A stretch of DNA of 64,000 nt from an uncultured Maribacter sp. GTDB lineage: Bacteria; Bacteroidota; Bacteroidia; Flavobacteriales; Flavobacteriaceae. The notes beneath the pieces were generated by a model. It was not told the origin of the DNA. It did not search any database and was given only the letters and a program-made list of their open reading frames with translations. This document shows positions 17,969 through 27,215 of the stretch, in pieces. Every line of letters starts with the position of its first letter. Position 1 is the first letter of the stretch. The stretch covers positions 682,001 through 746,000 of the forward strand of contig CANNFY010000001.1 of the NCBI GenBank assembly GCA_947504045.1, read 5' to 3'. The translations under genes and the position numbers were made by a program.

Positions 17969-19000
17969 TTAAGAAGGTAGTGTGTTATTATCCTGCCAAT
18001 TCTTAAGCCATTTTACCATAACCTGTACCCAATCGTCTCCATCATTTAAGCAAGGTATATGCTTATAGTCTTCACCACCGGCTTCTTGAAATTGATGCTT
18101 ACCTTCCATTGCAATTTCTTCTAGTGTTTCTAAACAATCGGAAACAAAAGCTGGGGTTATTACTGCTAAATTTTTCTTTCCTTCCTTAGGAAAACGTTCA
18201 AATTCATAATCTGTGTATGGTTTTAACCAAGGATCATTTGGCAGTCTAGATTGAAAAGATAAACTAACTTTATCTTCTGGTAAATTTAGGTGCTTTTTTA
18301 CACTTTCTGTAACATCAAAACATTGGTGACGGTAACAGGTATTATGTGCTACAGAATTTGTAGAACAACAGCTGCCATCTAATTTACAATGAAATTTTGT
18401 GGGATCACTCTTTTTAATATGTCTTTCTGGAATACCATGGTAAGAGAATAATATGTGGTCATATTCAAAATCTTTAAGTCCGTCTGCAATACTCTCAGAA
18501 AGTACTCTAATATAATCTTCATTTTTATAAAAAGCGGGTAAAGTAGTTATCTTCATCTCAGGAAAAAAAGCATCTTTATCTTCCATTGCTTTAACAACAA
18601 CTGTTTCAAAAGAAGACATAGCGTATTGGGGATATAAAGGAACAAGTAAAACATCATCTACTCCTTTATCTTTTAGTTCTTGTAAAGCCTTTTTTATTGT
18701 CATACTTCCATAGCGCATACCTAATGCAATAGGCATATCTATAAATTGCTTTACTTTTTCGGTAAATCTTTCAGAAATTACAACCAATGGAGAGCCTTCA
18801 TCCCACCATATTTTACTATAAGCCTCCGCAGATTTTTTAGGTCTAGTTTGTAAAATAAGTCCTCGTACAAGAAAAGTTCGTAACCATTTAGAAACATCAA
18901 TAACCCTTTCATCCATTAAAAATTCATCTAAATAGGGTTTAACATCTTTGGGGGTTGGACTATCTGGCGATCCAAGATTAACTAATAATACTCCTTTCAT
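17969..19000 (-). CDS. hemH: Ferrochelatase
   Basis: Inserts iron into protoporphyrin IX, the last step of heme synthesis. The 343-residue protein starts MKGVLLVNLGSPDSP and contains the SYHGIPERH catalytic histidine segment, PLYPQYA, and the FQSRLPNDPWLKPYT block, all typical. The internal cysteines KLDGSCCSTNSVAHNTC are common in Bacteroidota ferrochelatases. HemJ follows 55 nt downstream, so the two terminal steps are encoded together. A -7 element lies at 19020-19027. Confidence 0.97.
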   Translation of the reverse strand: MKGVLLVNLGSPDSPTPKDVKPYLDEFLMDERVIDVSKWLRTFLVRGLILQTRPKKSAEAYSKIWWDEGSPLVVISERFTEKVKQFIDMPIALGMRYGSMTIKKALQELKDKGVDDVLLVPLYPQYAMSSFETVVVKAMEDKDAFFPEMKITTLPAFYKNEDYIRVLSESIADGLKDFEYDHILFSYHGIPERHIKKSDPTKFHCKLDGSCCSTNSVAHNTCYRHQCFDVTESVKKHLNLPEDKVSLSFQSRLPNDPWLKPYTDYEFERFPKEGKKNLAVITPAFVSDCLETLEEIAMEGKHQFQEAGGEDYKHIPCLNDGDDWVQVMVKWLKNWQDNNTLPS

Positions 19001-19019
19001 CTCTTCTTTTTATCTATAA

Positions 19020-19027
19020 CAAAAATA
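19020..19027 (-). promoter_or_regulatory. Promoter -7 element for hemH (TATTTTTG)
   Basis: On the minus strand the bases read TATTTTTG, matching TAnnTTTG, about 20 nt before the hemH ATG. No TTG at the -33 spacing. Confidence 0.42.
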
Positions 19028-19196
19028 CTACTTGTATTGAATATACGTTAAGATATTCAAAGACTTTATTAATAGTAATATAAGGTTTATCAATAAAGTA
19101 GTACCTTAAACACTAACAGCAAGAAAAAGTTAATTAGCATTTTGTTGTAATACATTTAAATTCTTTTAAAATACATTGCCAAATATTTATTTTTTT

Positions 19197-22100
19197 ATGC
19201 ACCTAAAAATTACGCTAATTACTTTTTTCCTTTGTCTTGGTATAAATGCACAAGAAAAAAATAGTCTACTATGGGAAATTTCGGGTAACGGGTTACAAAA
19301 AAGCTCTTACCTATATGGCACAATGCACGTTAGTAAAAAAATTGCTTTTCGTTTAGACGATGTTTTTTATGATGCTTTAGACAAAAGTGACATAATTGCC
19401 TTAGAATCTGACCCAAATACCTGGTTAGATAGTGATGCTATAAATGGAAACTCAATTGGCAATATTGGAAACGGATTAATGACCAAAGGTTTTTACACCT
19501 ACCCATTTACAATTAACAACCCAAGAAAAGAAAATATTGCTTCGTATTTAGCAGCAGAAGACCGTATTATTAACAACATACTTTATAGAACAAGTTCTTA
19601 CTCTCAAAACTTTGAAGAAGAAACGTATTTAGATATGTTTATTTACCAAGCAGGAAAAAAGTTTGATAAACAAATAGTTGCTTTAGAAGATATAGAAGAG
19701 TCTTCTACTCTTGTAGCTAGGGCAAGTAAAAACCCTATTAAACAAAAACCAGATGATTGGCTTTTAAAAAGAATGCAACAACAAGACCCTATGTTTATGT
19801 TGCAAGATGCTTATAGAGAACGTAATATTAGCTTACTAGATTCTATAGACAGAGCCATGTATACACCATATTACATAAAAAATATGTTACATATTAGAAA
19901 CCGTAACATGGTAAAAAGCTTAGATTCTGTAATGCAGTTAGGTAAAGTTTTTGCGGGTATTGGCGCAGCACATTTACCCGGAAAAAATGGGGTTATAGAT
20001 ATGCTTCAGAAGAAAGGCTACACCGTAAAACCTTTAACTTCTAAAGCCGGAAAAAAAGGAGTGCAGCTAAAAGCAAAAATAGAAAACAAAATAAAAATAA
20101 ACTCCTATAATAAACATGAAGTAGAAGACCACTTTTTTAGTCTTCTTTTACCAAATAAAATTTATCCTATAAATTCTACAAATAAAACAACCTACGTTTC
20201 TCCTGATCTAGCAAATGGTAGTTTTGTAGTAATAAATAGAATTCCTTTGCATTCTTTTTTAAAGCAAGAACACACCTACTCTTTAGAAGATATAGATCAT
20301 TTATTGTTTGAAAATATTCCAGGAAAAATTATTGAAAAAAACAAAATATACCGAAATGGATATAATGGCTTAGACATTAAAAACAAACTAAAAAACGGAG
20401 ATTTACAACGTTACCAAATTTATAAAACCCCTTTAGAAATTATCATTTTTAAAATGGGTGGCGAAGGTAATTTTGTTTCACAATTTTCTGATACTATTTT
20501 TAATAGCATAGCTTTTAAAAAAAGAGAGGCTAAAAAAATTATTGTAACCTCTAGTTATAAAGATTTTAAAATTAAAATGCCTTCTTTATACAACTTTACA
20601 AACACATCTAGAAACGGTAATAGGTTTGTAGAGGGTTATGATAGTATAACAGATTCTTACTACTTTCTTAAAAAAGCCAACATAAACGATTTTAATTTTA
20701 TAGAACAAGATTCTTTTGAGCTAAAACAAATACAAAAAAGGTTTTACCAAGATTTAAAACTAAGTCCAACGTATGCCCCAATAAAAAACAATTCTTTAAC
20801 ATCAAGTGCTGCCTTTAAAAAGGGAGATAAGCACCTTCATATAAAAACCATTTTTGCAAATAACAGTTATTATTTATTAGGCGCATTAACTAATAAAAAA
20901 GAAGAAGCATTAGAATATTTTGCATCATTAACACTAAAAAATTCGGAATATGAAAAACCTTTTACCAAAGTAATAGATACCGCACTTTTATTTAGTACTA
21001 TCTCTAACGTATCTCCTCCTAAATTTGTAGAAAGCAGTAAAGACTATTACAACGAAAAAAATACAAAAGACTACGAAGCCTTTAATAAAAAAACAATTTA
21101 TAGTAATAAAAACCAAGAAGCAATATGGGTCGCTGTAAATAAATCTCATGATTTATTAATGTTTAAAAACATAGACTCTGTTTGGGCTTTACGTAAAAGA
21201 CTATATGCCAAAAATACATTTATACTAAAAAATGCAACACAAAAGGTTTTAGACAAAGAGGTTTATGAATTACAATTTACACTAACAGATACCGCAAGTA
21301 CCCGTGGAATATTAGTAAAAAATGTTGTAAAAGGTGGATTACTTTGGGAATTAAAAACCCCAATTGATACTATTACAAAACCTAATAATTTTGTAACTGA
21401 TTTTTACGACAATTTTATTCCTTTAGATACCATTATTGGAAAAAATATATTAAAAGATAAAACCCCTGAATTTTTTACAGCCTTAAAAAATAACGACAGT
21501 CTTGCTACCGATGGGTATAGGTATGTAAAATTTAGCAAAAAACACCTTAACGATTTAAAATATTATATATCTAAACATACCTTTACAGATAGCCAAAAAG
21601 ACATACAAAACTATTTAATTAAAGAGTTGTCTAAAATTAAAAATACAGACCTAAAAGATTTTTACACAGAATTTTACACCCAATCGTATAGCAACTCTAA
21701 TGCACAGGCCAAAGTACTAAAAGCACTAGCTTATAAAAAAGACGATAATGCAACTGAGCTAATGCTAAATTTAATGTCAACAGACCTGCCATTAATTTCT
21801 AATCAATATCAAATAAATTCTATTTTTAAGCCTTATAATGATAGTTTAAACCTTGCAAAAAGCTTGTATCCAGAAATTTTAGAGTATAGTGCTATTGAAG
21901 AATACAAAATGCCTATTTTCTCTTTACTAGCAAAACTTAAAACAAATAAACTTGTTAAAACCAAAATATATAAAAAGTATAAAAAACAAATATTAAACGA
22001 TGCCAAAATACTTCTTAAAAGACAACTAGGAGTAGATAACAACATCTATAATCAAAATAGATATGCAACACTGCAAAATAAAACCAGTAGCATCTTAGAA

Positions 22101-22712
22101 GATTATGTAACCTTACTTTTTCCTTTTAGAAAAGAAAAATCTGTAGCGCAGTTTTATTCTCAATTATTAATGGTGAAAGATGAAAACATAAAAACCACTT
22201 ATGTTACTTTATTAGCCGTAAATAACGAAGTTATACCAAATGGTTTATTACATGATTTAGCTTCAGATATAAACTCTAGAGTGCAATTATTTTACAAATT
22301 AAAAAATGAAAATAAGCTGCATTTATTTCCTAAAAAGTATAAAACACAACAACATATAGCCGAAGCATTACTTTTTCAAACCACAATGTATGACAAAGAA
22401 AAAGTAATTCTTAAATACTTATGTAATGAAACAATAGACTACGATGGAAAAAAAGTTTCTGCATACTATTTTAAGAAAAGAAATAATGACGATTATGACA
22501 AAAATTACAGCCTTTATATGCTAGTTTTTGAAAAAGGAAAAGGAATAAAAACCAACGTGTTTTATAAAAATAATGGTATGCGTATAGAAGATACTGATAC
22601 CGATGAGGATACTTTAAAATATGTAACAGAAGAATTTTTATTACAAAAACACCAAAGAGCGGTCATATACAGACCAAATGGTTATGGCGGTTATGGTTAT
22701 CACGGATTTTAA
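19197..22712 (+). CDS. Giant exported TraB/GumN-domain protein (1171 residues)
   Basis: A signal peptide (MHLKITLITFFLCLGINA) leads into a TraB/PrgY/GumN domain of about 270 residues: LWEISGNGLQKSSYLYGTMH, DIIALESDP, and GIGAAHLPGKNGV. TraB-like proteins are possible metalloproteases; the glycine-threonine-histidine (GTMH) and GAAHLPG motifs are kept. The following about 880 residues have no family I recognise; they look like mixed alpha/beta and then helical-repeat sequence, ending in a Gly/Tyr-rich tail (RPNGYGGYGYHGF). I use the ATG at 19197; a TTG at 19176 would spoil the signal peptide. Typical TraB/GumN proteins are about 300 residues, so this is greatly extended. Confidence 0.85.
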   Translation: MHLKITLITFFLCLGINAQEKNSLLWEISGNGLQKSSYLYGTMHVSKKIAFRLDDVFYDALDKSDIIALESDPNTWLDSDAINGNSIGNIGNGLMTKGFYTYPFTINNPRKENIASYLAAEDRIINNILYRTSSYSQNFEEETYLDMFIYQAGKKFDKQIVALEDIEESSTLVARASKNPIKQKPDDWLLKRMQQQDPMFMLQDAYRERNISLLDSIDRAMYTPYYIKNMLHIRNRNMVKSLDSVMQLGKVFAGIGAAHLPGKNGVIDMLQKKGYTVKPLTSKAGKKGVQLKAKIENKIKINSYNKHEVEDHFFSLLLPNKIYPINSTNKTTYVSPDLANGSFVVINRIPLHSFLKQEHTYSLEDIDHLLFENIPGKIIEKNKIYRNGYNGLDIKNKLKNGDLQRYQIYKTPLEIIIFKMGGEGNFVSQFSDTIFNSIAFKKREAKKIIVTSSYKDFKIKMPSLYNFTNTSRNGNRFVEGYDSITDSYYFLKKANINDFNFIEQDSFELKQIQKRFYQDLKLSPTYAPIKNNSLTSSAAFKKGDKHLHIKTIFANNSYYLLGALTNKKEEALEYFASLTLKNSEYEKPFTKVIDTALLFSTISNVSPPKFVESSKDYYNEKNTKDYEAFNKKTIYSNKNQEAIWVAVNKSHDLLMFKNIDSVWALRKRLYAKNTFILKNATQKVLDKEVYELQFTLTDTASTRGILVKNVVKGGLLWELKTPIDTITKPNNFVTDFYDNFIPLDTIIGKNILKDKTPEFFTALKNNDSLATDGYRYVKFSKKHLNDLKYYISKHTFTDSQKDIQNYLIKELSKIKNTDLKDFYTEFYTQSYSNSNAQAKVLKALAYKKDDNATELMLNLMSTDLPLISNQYQINSIFKPYNDSLNLAKSLYPEILEYSAIEEYKMPIFSLLAKLKTNKLVKTKIYKKYKKQILNDAKILLKRQLGVDNNIYNQNRYATLQNKTSSILEDYVTLLFPFRKEKSVAQFYSQLLMVKDENIKTTYVTLLAVNNEVIPNGLLHDLASDINSRVQLFYKLKNENKLHLFPKKYKTQQHIAEALLFQTTMYDKEKVILKYLCNETIDYDGKKVSAYYFKKRNNDDYDKNYSLYMLVFEKGKGIKTNVFYKNNGMRIEDTDTDEDTLKYVTEEFLLQKHQRAVIYRPNGYGGYGYHGF

Positions 22713-22742
22713 TATATCTTGTATAAAATTAATACCGTAGCC

Positions 22743-23585
22743 ATGAAAATCTTTTATTTTTTTCTCTTTACGCTTATTGCAAATACTATTGTTTTTTCGC
22801 AACAATTGGTTTGTTCTACACAAGATAAAGAAGCTTTTGAAACTAAAATAATAGCTATTGATGGTTTTTTAGAAAAAGAATTTGGAAAAACAATTACCTC
22901 TGTAGGTAAAACCTTTTTAGGTATACCATATGTAGCAAAAACACTAGAAATTAATGAAAATGAACCTCTAGTAATTAATTTACAAGAATTAGATTGTACT
23001 ACTTATGTAGAAAATGTTTTAGCATTTAGCCTTGTATTAAAAAACGAAAAAACAAGTTTTAAAGACTTTACACAAACTCTAGAAACCATCAGATATAAAG
23101 ATGGTAAGCGTAATGGTTACGCATCTAGACTGCATTATTTTTCAGAATGGATTGCTAATAATGAAAAGAAAGGATTTCTTAAAAATATAACCTCAGAAAT
23201 TGGTGGTATAGAAATTAATAAGACCATTAATTTTATGAGTACCCATAGAGAGCTTTACCCTTTTTTAAAAGACAACGAGTCTAACTTTACTAAAATAAAA
23301 GAATCCGAAAAATTTTTAAATAAAGAGCCACTTTGTATTCTTGAACAAGACCAAATTAAGAAAAACGAGCACTTAATTAAATCTGGCGATATAATTGCAC
23401 TTACTACAGCTATAAAAGGGCTAGATATTACACACACCGGAATTGCAATTAAAAAACAAGATGGCAGAATTTACCTGTTACACGCATCTACATCTGGCGA
23501 GGTAAAAATATCTAAACAGCCACTAGTAGCATATCTTAAAAAGATAAAAAACAATACTGGCATTATGGTTTGTAGACCAATATAA
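22743..23585 (+). CDS. DUF1460 NlpC/P60-like cell-wall amidase-like protein
   Basis: A 280-residue exported protein: signal peptide (residues 1-19, ending FSQ), then a DUF1460 domain. The putative catalytic cysteine is in LDCTTYVENVLAF and the histidine in THTGIAIKKQDGRIYLLHAS, the NlpC/P60-like layout seen in the structurally known Bacteroides members, which act on cell-wall peptides. I use the ATG at 22743 since it begins the signal peptide; TTG at 22719 is less likely. It follows the giant TraB protein by 30 nt and may share its transcript. Confidence 0.87.
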   Translation: MKIFYFFLFTLIANTIVFSQQLVCSTQDKEAFETKIIAIDGFLEKEFGKTITSVGKTFLGIPYVAKTLEINENEPLVINLQELDCTTYVENVLAFSLVLKNEKTSFKDFTQTLETIRYKDGKRNGYASRLHYFSEWIANNEKKGFLKNITSEIGGIEINKTINFMSTHRELYPFLKDNESNFTKIKESEKFLNKEPLCILEQDQIKKNEHLIKSGDIIALTTAIKGLDITHTGIAIKKQDGRIYLLHASTSGEVKISKQPLVAYLKKIKNNTGIMVCRPI

Positions 23586-23608
23586 ATTTCTAATTTTAAG
23601 GCAAACGT

Positions 23609-23622
23609 TTTGTAATTACAAA
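23609..23622. promoter_or_regulatory. 14-bp perfect palindrome just before the Crp-family gene
   Basis: TTTGTAATTACAAA is a perfect palindrome ending 5 nt before the ATG of the Crp-family regulator. The location fits an autoregulatory operator. The half-site TTGTAA is unlike the classic Crp half-site TGTGA. Role inferred. Confidence 0.4.
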
Positions 23623-23627
23623 CAATC

Positions 23628-24203
23628 ATGAATCAGTCTCATTTTTTAAAAAGCATTTTTAAAACTGAAAATTTTAGTGCCGAAGAAATAGAGTTGATTA
23701 TTACCCAGTTTAAAGAAATAGAATTTAATAAAAACGATTTTTTAATAGAAAAAGGAAAAGTAGCAGGCTATTACTTTTTTCTTGAAAGCGGTTTTTTACG
23801 TTCGTTTACTATAGATACCGAAGGGAATGATATTACTACAAAATTCTTCTCTAAAAATGATATTGTTATAGATTGGAATTCTTATTTCTTAAAAAAGCCT
23901 TGCAAAGAATCTATCCAAGCAGTAACAAATGGAAAATGTTGGAAAATTAGCTTTAGTAATTTTATGAAACTGTTTCATATAGAAGCCTTCCGAGAAGTTG
24001 GTAGAACCAGACTTATTACCAATTATTTTGAATTAAAAAACCATTCTATTTCCGTAATTGCTGACCAAGCAAAAGATAGATATTTAAATTTATTACAAGA
24101 AAAGCCATCGATAATACAAAATGTACCGTTAAAACATATTGCAACCTATTTAGGTATTACCGATACTTCTTTAAGTAGAATTAGAAAAGAAATAACGCTC
24201 TAA
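23628..24203 (+). CDS. Crp/Fnr family transcriptional regulator
   Basis: A 191-residue regulator with an N-terminal cyclic-nucleotide-binding-like beta-roll (about 25-115; FLIEKGKVAGYYFFLESGFLRSF) and a short C-terminal helix-turn-helix (HIATYLGITDTSLSRIRKEI). There is no cysteine set for an iron-sulfur cluster and no clear cAMP-binding glutamate-arginine pair, so the ligand is unknown. This short Bacteroidota subfamily often sits beside the genes it controls; here three same-strand genes follow (membrane protein, YciI-like, SRPBCC). A palindrome lies right upstream. Confidence 0.9.
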   Translation: MNQSHFLKSIFKTENFSAEEIELIITQFKEIEFNKNDFLIEKGKVAGYYFFLESGFLRSFTIDTEGNDITTKFFSKNDIVIDWNSYFLKKPCKESIQAVTNGKCWKISFSNFMKLFHIEAFREVGRTRLITNYFELKNHSISVIADQAKDRYLNLLQEKPSIIQNVPLKHIATYLGITDTSLSRIRKEITL

Positions 24204-24213
24204 TATAACCAAA

Positions 24214-24906
24214 ATGCTATCGGACCAAATACCTTATATAATCTCTATTCTTTTTCTAGTAGCGTTTACGTTTCCAATAATAATGGTGGCACGTTTAGCA
24301 AAAAAAGGAGGGGTTAAAAACGGATTTTGGCTAGTGCTTAGCTTTTACATTATTTACTTAACTATAGTTGCAATAGCTAGTTTTAATGGTTTTTTTGATG
24401 CTATTATGCTACCTCCAAAAATTGTAGTAACCACAACGTTACCTTTAGCAATAGTTGTTACTATACTGTATAACACTAAGGTTTGTAAAAAAGCAAATAC
24501 TCTTTTATCCTTAAAAGATTTAGTTCAGATTCATATATTTCGTCTTATCGGAAGCACCTTTATTATACTTTTCTTGTACAATTTGCTCCCTCCTGTATTT
24601 GCTCTATTTTCAGGCATAGGAGATATACTTACTGCCGCGACCAGTATTTTTGTTGCAAAAGCTATTCAAAACAAAAAATCGTACGCCATAAAACTCACTT
24701 ATATATGGAACACCTTTGGCCTTGTAGATATCTTAGTTACTTCTGCAATGGCAATTATATTTACTAAAATAAGTATAGACACTGGTAGCCAGGGCGTAGA
24801 ATTTTTAGCAAAATTTCCTTTTTGTTTTATTCCTGCATTTGCACCACCAACCATTATTTTTCTTCATCTTTTGGTTTTCAGAAAATTATCTTCCAAAAAA
24901 GTGTAA
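24214..24906 (+). CDS. Multi-pass membrane protein of unknown function
   Basis: A 230-residue protein with about seven hydrophobic helices and a basic C-terminus (RKLSSKKV). Features include FSGIGDILTAATSIFVAKAI and an FGLVDILVTSAMA segment. I do not recognise the family by name; related unnamed proteins occur near Crp-like regulators. It lies 10 nt after the Crp gene, so the two are probably co-transcribed. Confidence 0.75.
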   Translation: MLSDQIPYIISILFLVAFTFPIIMVARLAKKGGVKNGFWLVLSFYIIYLTIVAIASFNGFFDAIMLPPKIVVTTTLPLAIVVTILYNTKVCKKANTLLSLKDLVQIHIFRLIGSTFIILFLYNLLPPVFALFSGIGDILTAATSIFVAKAIQNKKSYAIKLTYIWNTFGLVDILVTSAMAIIFTKISIDTGSQGVEFLAKFPFCFIPAFAPPTIIFLHLLVFRKLSSKKV

Positions 24907-24991
24907 TTCTTATTTCTTGTCATAGGCAAAGTTTTTAGTCCTTTTGCTCCTCTACTTTTGGTGTATTGTATAACACTAAAAATGAAAAGAC

Positions 24992-25345
24992 ATGAAAACA
25001 GAACAAACATTTATGATGTTATTTAGCTATACTCCAAATCCTGAGTATATATCCACTGCAAAAGAAATACAACAAATGCAACAAGAATGGGGAAGCTTTA
25101 TTGGCAACATTGCTATTAAAGAAAAATTAGAAAGCACCCACCAATTAGGTTTTGAAGGAAAACAAATAACGCCAGACTTAGGAGTAAAAGAAGGCATTTT
25201 ACTTTCAGGCAACAAAACTATAAGTGGAAACATGATTGTAAAAGCAAACTCCTTAAACGAAGCTGTAGAAATGGCCAAAGACAGTCCAATTTTAAAAATG
25301 GGTGGCTCTGTAGAAGTACGCAATATAATACCAATGAATAACTAA
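24992..25345 (+). CDS. YciI-like (DGPF-domain) protein
   Basis: A 117-residue protein of ferredoxin-like fold, similar to YCII-related proteins such as PhnB-neighbour DGPF proteins: MMLFSYTPNPEYISTAKEI, a central GIL-LSGNKTISGN segment, and ending in KMGGSVEVRNIIPMN. Such proteins often accompany ECF sigma factors or small regulators; no function is established. It lies 85 nt after the membrane protein gene and 14 nt before the SRPBCC gene. Confidence 0.75.
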   Translation: MKTEQTFMMLFSYTPNPEYISTAKEIQQMQQEWGSFIGNIAIKEKLESTHQLGFEGKQITPDLGVKEGILLSGNKTISGNMIVKANSLNEAVEMAKDSPILKMGGSVEVRNIIPMNN

Positions 25346-25359
25346 TATAAACTCTAAAA

Positions 25360-25896
25360 ATGAAAAAAATGATACTATCTATAATCGGAGCTGTAGTAAT
25401 CCTATTTTTAGGAATAGGATTTTATAATGCAAGCAAACTACAAGAAATACATATTCAGAAAACTGTAACTATAAAAGCAGATATACAAAATACTTTTGAT
25501 CATGTTGTGTATTTTAAAAACTTTACCAAATGGTCGCCGTTTTATGAGGCAGACCCAAATCAAAAAACTACTATTAAAGGAACAGATGGAGAAATTGGCG
25601 CACAATTTCATTGGAATGGCAACCAAGGAAAAGATTTAGGTTATCAAGAAATTAAAGAAATTCAACCCCTAAAGTATATTAAAATGGAGTGCGATATTCA
25701 AAAACCTTTTACAGCAAAACCAAGCTTTGAATATACTTTTCAAAAAATTGGGAATACAACAAAAGTTACCCAAGATTTTAACCTAAAATCTAGCATAATA
25801 GATTCTTTTTTTATGTGGCTTTTTAGTGCCAAAAAAAATATGGAAAAAATGAACGCTAGAGGAATGGAGCTTTTAAAAATTACTTGCGAAAAGTAA
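25360..25896 (+). CDS. SRPBCC family protein with N-terminal membrane anchor
   Basis: A 178-residue protein: one hydrophobic helix (residues 4-22) then a START-like SRPBCC ligand-binding domain (about 33-175; VTIKADIQNTFDHVVYFKNF, FTKWSPFYEADP, TKVTQDFNLK). Members bind hydrophobic ligands; the substrate is unknown. It is the last gene of the Crp-led cluster; a repeat element and terminator follow. Confidence 0.82.
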   Translation: MKKMILSIIGAVVILFLGIGFYNASKLQEIHIQKTVTIKADIQNTFDHVVYFKNFTKWSPFYEADPNQKTTIKGTDGEIGAQFHWNGNQGKDLGYQEIKEIQPLKYIKMECDIQKPFTAKPSFEYTFQKIGNTTKVTQDFNLKSSIIDSFFMWLFSAKKNMEKMNARGMELLKITCEK

Positions 25897-25956
25897 TATA
25901 TCACCTTAAAAAAGCCGCTTTTTTTAAGATAAATTACCGCTTACTTTTTAAAAAGT

Positions 25957-26104
25957 ACAAACCCCTTAGTTTGTAAATCTACTTTTAAAAAACGAAAACG
26001 GAACCAATTTTACTTTTCATCGATACTAAACTAAAAAACGTCTTTACTTTTTAGTAAAGACGTTTTTATGTATGCAGACAAAACCAACTATCTAGTCTGT
26101 TTTG
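25957..26104 (+). repeat. Dispersed 148-bp structured intergenic repeat, copy 1
   Basis: Starts with hairpin ACAAACcccttaGTTTGT (25957-25974), carries the core ACTTTTCATCGATACTAAA at 26012, and ends with an imperfect palindrome AAAACCAACTATCTAGT starting at 26080. A second copy at 40835-40982 has the same three blocks at exactly the same spacings (55 and 68 nt). The intervening sequence differs but includes a hairpin in both. Family unknown. Confidence 0.6.
26034..26067. terminator. Intrinsic terminator inside repeat copy 1
   Basis: AAAAACGTCTTTACT (26034-26048) pairs perfectly with AGTAAAGACGTTTTT (26053-26067) around loop TTTT. A/T runs on both sides allow use from either strand, ending both the SRPBCC transcript and the convergent AraC gene transcript. 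Confidence 0.75.
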
Positions 26105-26122
26105 CTTTTTTTGGCAATCTTA

Positions 26123-27010
26123 CTATCCGTTAGATAAAGACATTACATATTTTTTAGGTGTAGTACCATATTTCTTCTTAAAAGCTGCAATAAAATGGCT
26201 AGAAGTACTATATCCTATTCGTAAACCTATTTCGTTAACATTATGCTGCCCAGACTCTAATAGAGCACGAGCATGATCCATTTTATAATCAAACAAAAAA
26301 CTATAAACAGAGTCTCCGTAAATTTGCTTAAACCCTTCTTTTAATCTTTTAAGACTAATACCTACCTGTTTAGCTAAGTCTGGCAAACTTGGTGGCTCTG
26401 CCATATTTTGTATCATAATTTCTTTAGCTTTTCGTATACGTTTTACATTATCCTCGTCTACTAAAAAAGGACATTGCTCTATATCAGCATCGGTACTTTT
26501 ATTAAAAAATAAAGAAATTAGCTCATACACTTTTCCTTTTGTGTACAATGCCTTTATGGAAGGATGCAAGTTATAACTCATTATTTGACTTAGAACTACA
26601 GCAATAGCAGGAGAAACAGGATCTTGAGAATAATACTTTTTTTCTTTAAACTCTTGGCTTAAAAAAGGAATATAGCTTGCTTCTTTAGAAAATAAAGAAT
26701 GAAACTTTCTAATTGTCATTATAATAGAAACCAACCAAGAGTTTGGTTGTAGCTCCAGATTTAAAGGTAAATCTATTTGTGTGTTATAAAGTAATAAAGA
26801 ATTCTCTTCAGAAATATCTAAAGCATACCTACCATCATTAAAAATAAACTTTCCTCTGCCTTTTAAACAAAAATGAAACTGTATATAAGAGCTATTTATA
26901 TCTCTTGTAACTTTCTGAATTTCAGCAGTATCATTTTGTATTTTTAAAACATTAAACCCTTGTTCTAACAACACCTCATCATAGGAACCTAAAACGACAT
27001 TTTTATCCAT
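26123..27010 (-). CDS. AraC family (PchR-like) regulator beside the heme genes
   Basis: A 295-residue regulator with an N-terminal cupin-like sensor region (about 1-170) and two C-terminal helix-turn-helix motifs (about 190-292; LAKQVGISLKRLKEGFKQIY and IGYSTSSHFIAAFKKKYG). The segment GDSVYSFLFDYKMDHARALL resembles PchR, the siderophore-responsive AraC type. A Cys-Pro pair at C180-P181 (IEQCPFLVDED) is the minimal heme-regulatory motif, so heme sensing is an attractive but unproven idea. It is divergent from hemA with 205 nt between starts and carries a 12-bp inverted repeat right upstream. Confidence 0.9.
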   Translation of the reverse strand: MDKNVVLGSYDEVLLEQGFNVLKIQNDTAEIQKVTRDINSSYIQFHFCLKGRGKFIFNDGRYALDISEENSLLLYNTQIDLPLNLELQPNSWLVSIIMTIRKFHSLFSKEASYIPFLSQEFKEKKYYSQDPVSPAIAVVLSQIMSYNLHPSIKALYTKGKVYELISLFFNKSTDADIEQCPFLVDEDNVKRIRKAKEIMIQNMAEPPSLPDLAKQVGISLKRLKEGFKQIYGDSVYSFLFDYKMDHARALLESGQHNVNEIGLRIGYSTSSHFIAAFKKKYGTTPKKYVMSLSNG

Positions 27011-27032
27011 AAAAAATTATTTAATAGGATTA

Positions 27033-27059
27033 TTTTATTTAGAATGTTTCTAAATAAAA
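27033..27059. promoter_or_regulatory. 12-bp inverted repeat, candidate operator
   Basis: TTTTATTTAGAA (27033-27044) and TTCTAAATAAAA (27048-27059) are perfectly complementary with a 3-nt spacer. It lies 23 bp upstream of the AraC gene start in the AraC-hemA divergent region, where a regulator of either gene could bind. Confidence 0.45.
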
Positions 27060-27188
27060 ATGAATAAAACGATAATATTTACTGCTAAAATACAGGTTTT
27101 TACTACACCAACAATTGAATATAGCCTTAAAACCCTTAAATCGATATTTATAGTTCCTCTAGCGTTATTTTTATCCGTGCAATGAAAT

Positions 27189-27196
27189 TACATTTG
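27189..27196 (+). promoter_or_regulatory. Promoter -7 element for the heme operon (TACATTTG)
   Basis: TACATTTG is a perfect TAnnTTTG match ending 19 nt before the hemA ATG. There is no TTG at -33, which suggests that an activator assists. Confidence 0.5.
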
Positions 27197-27215
27197 CCTG
27201 CATTCGCATATTAGT

